Shown one piece after another: positions 63,465 to 64,000 of a DNA stretch of 64,000 bases (positions are counted from its first letter, which is position 1; every line of letters starts with the position of its first letter). The notes under the pieces are model-generated. The model saw only the letters and a program-made list of their open reading frames with translations, did no database searches and had not been told where the DNA came from. The translations under genes and the position numbers were made by a program. The DNA is from Bacillus sp. ISL-41 (lineage in GTDB: Bacteria; Bacillota; Bacilli; Bacillales; Cytobacillaceae). The DNA lies in the NCBI RefSeq assembly GCF_018613235.1, contig NZ_JAGGQP010000003.1, positions 62,001 to 126,000 of the forward strand, read 5' to 3'.

Positions 63465-64000
63465 TCACCTCTTTTCAAACCTGTTTATCTCGTATGCATC
63501 GCCCATTTGTTTTATCGTTAAAAATTGCTCCTCACTGATTGGCACGAATTTAATATAATGACTGGATCTTAATAGGAACGGCTCCTCCTTCTCCGGAGAA
63601 AACAGGGTTACTGGAGTGGTGCCAATGATCCTCCAGCCTGAAGGGACGTCAGCTGGATAGATACCTGTCTGATTCCCGCCAATACCGACAGCACCAGGCA
63701 GCACGTTTTGCCTTGGCGTCTCAAGCCTTGGTACAGCCAGCTTTTCAGGCAAGCCTCCCAGATACGGAAACCCAGGCATGAACCCCATCATATAAATCAG
63801 ATATTCCCTGTTTGCGTGGAGATTGATGACTTCCTGCTCGGTCATACTATGATACTCAGCGACAAAAGCCCGGTCCGGCCCCAGCTCCCCTTCATAGCAT
63901 ACAGGGATTTCAAAGACTATCGGACAAATATGTCCCATTTTTGCTGGAGAATGATTGATCCGTTCCAACTCCGTTATGAGAGTCTCGAAGTCTATCAAAT
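63465..64000 (-). CDS. pxpB: 5-oxoprolinase subunit B (KipI-like), N-terminus beyond window
   Basis: Partial, about 178 residues of the C-terminal cyclophilin-like region: MMGFMPGFPYLGGLPEKL, VGIGGNQTGIYP and GWRIIGTTP are diagnostic. The start lies past base 64000. In B. subtilis KipI also inhibits the KinA kinase. Confidence 0.95.
   Translation of the reverse strand, partial: LIDFETLITELERINHSPAKMGHICPIVFEIPVCYEGELGPDRAFVAEYHSMTEQEVINLHANREYLIYMMGFMPGFPYLGGLPEKLAVPRLETPRQNVLPGAVGIGGNQTGIYPADVPSGWRIIGTTPVTLFSPEKEEPFLLRSSHYIKFVPISEEQFLTIKQMGDAYEINRFEKR

Overview
The window looks like chromosome of a low-to-medium GC, Gram-positive, endospore-forming Bacillaceae bacterium. Evidence: strong AGGAGG-type ribosome binding sites, many TTG and GTG starts, a secreted InhA metalloprotease, a PAS histidine kinase of the sporulation-kinase type, LiaG-like and KipI/KipA-like proteins, a TPP riboswitch and CcpA-type cre sites. 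I cannot name the species. No rRNA, tRNA, prophage, transposase or CRISPR array was seen.

Layout. 1-9.1 kb: a partial TPR/dynamin-like GTPase, two small unknown genes, and a minus-strand redox cluster made of a membrane subunit, a NasC/NarB-type molybdopterin oxidoreductase, a four-cluster ferredoxin subunit, an Mrp Fe-S carrier, a Tat-type Rieske protein and a small membrane protein. 9.5-17.9 kb: housekeeping and accessory genes (YhfP-like reductase, phosphatase, split ThrE exporter, MFS, DUF421, OsmC, RocB-like peptidase). 18-20.4 kb: glnS, rare in Bacillus, followed by an exact 52-bp-period tandem array. 20.5-31.8 kb: GNAT, GntP permease, InhA, oxidoreductase, hydrolase/Nudix pair, coiled-coil protein, PAS kinase, DUF1836 regulator divergent from hemolysin III. 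32-36.5 kb: exonuclease, then a TPP-riboswitch operon SDR-thiM-thiD-thiE-thiW. 36.5-45.1 kb: small membrane proteins, pepT, LiaG-like protein, and a LytS/LytT-CstA carbon module with a small membrane protein and ketopantoate reductase. 45.2-49.7 kb: bcd-ptb-buk and an OYE. 49.8-56.2 kb: GGDEF/EAL protein, DUF2254, CrtC-like protein, an amber-interrupted SRPBCC gene and rluF with a probable CTG start. 56.4-61.6 kb: two regulator/MFS pairs flanking an RQC-minor-like gene, and membrane proteins. 61.8 kb to the end: pxpC-pxpA-pxpB (5-oxoprolinase).

The most unusual signals are non-coding: (a) three intergenic loci (5.1, 39.3 and 48.45 kb) that share one design, a CTGGAAA/TTTCCAG hairpin followed by 2-4 copies of CGCCAATA or CGCTATA spaced 20-21 bp; (b) an array of 52-bp units with an internal dyad behind glnS; (c) two copies of a structured Bacillaceae-type repeat, one apparently splitting a bidirectional terminator and the other carrying a 51-bp hairpin insertion; (d) a 181-bp structured element at 31.8-32.0 kb. 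I propose (a) as a candidate undescribed repeat family.
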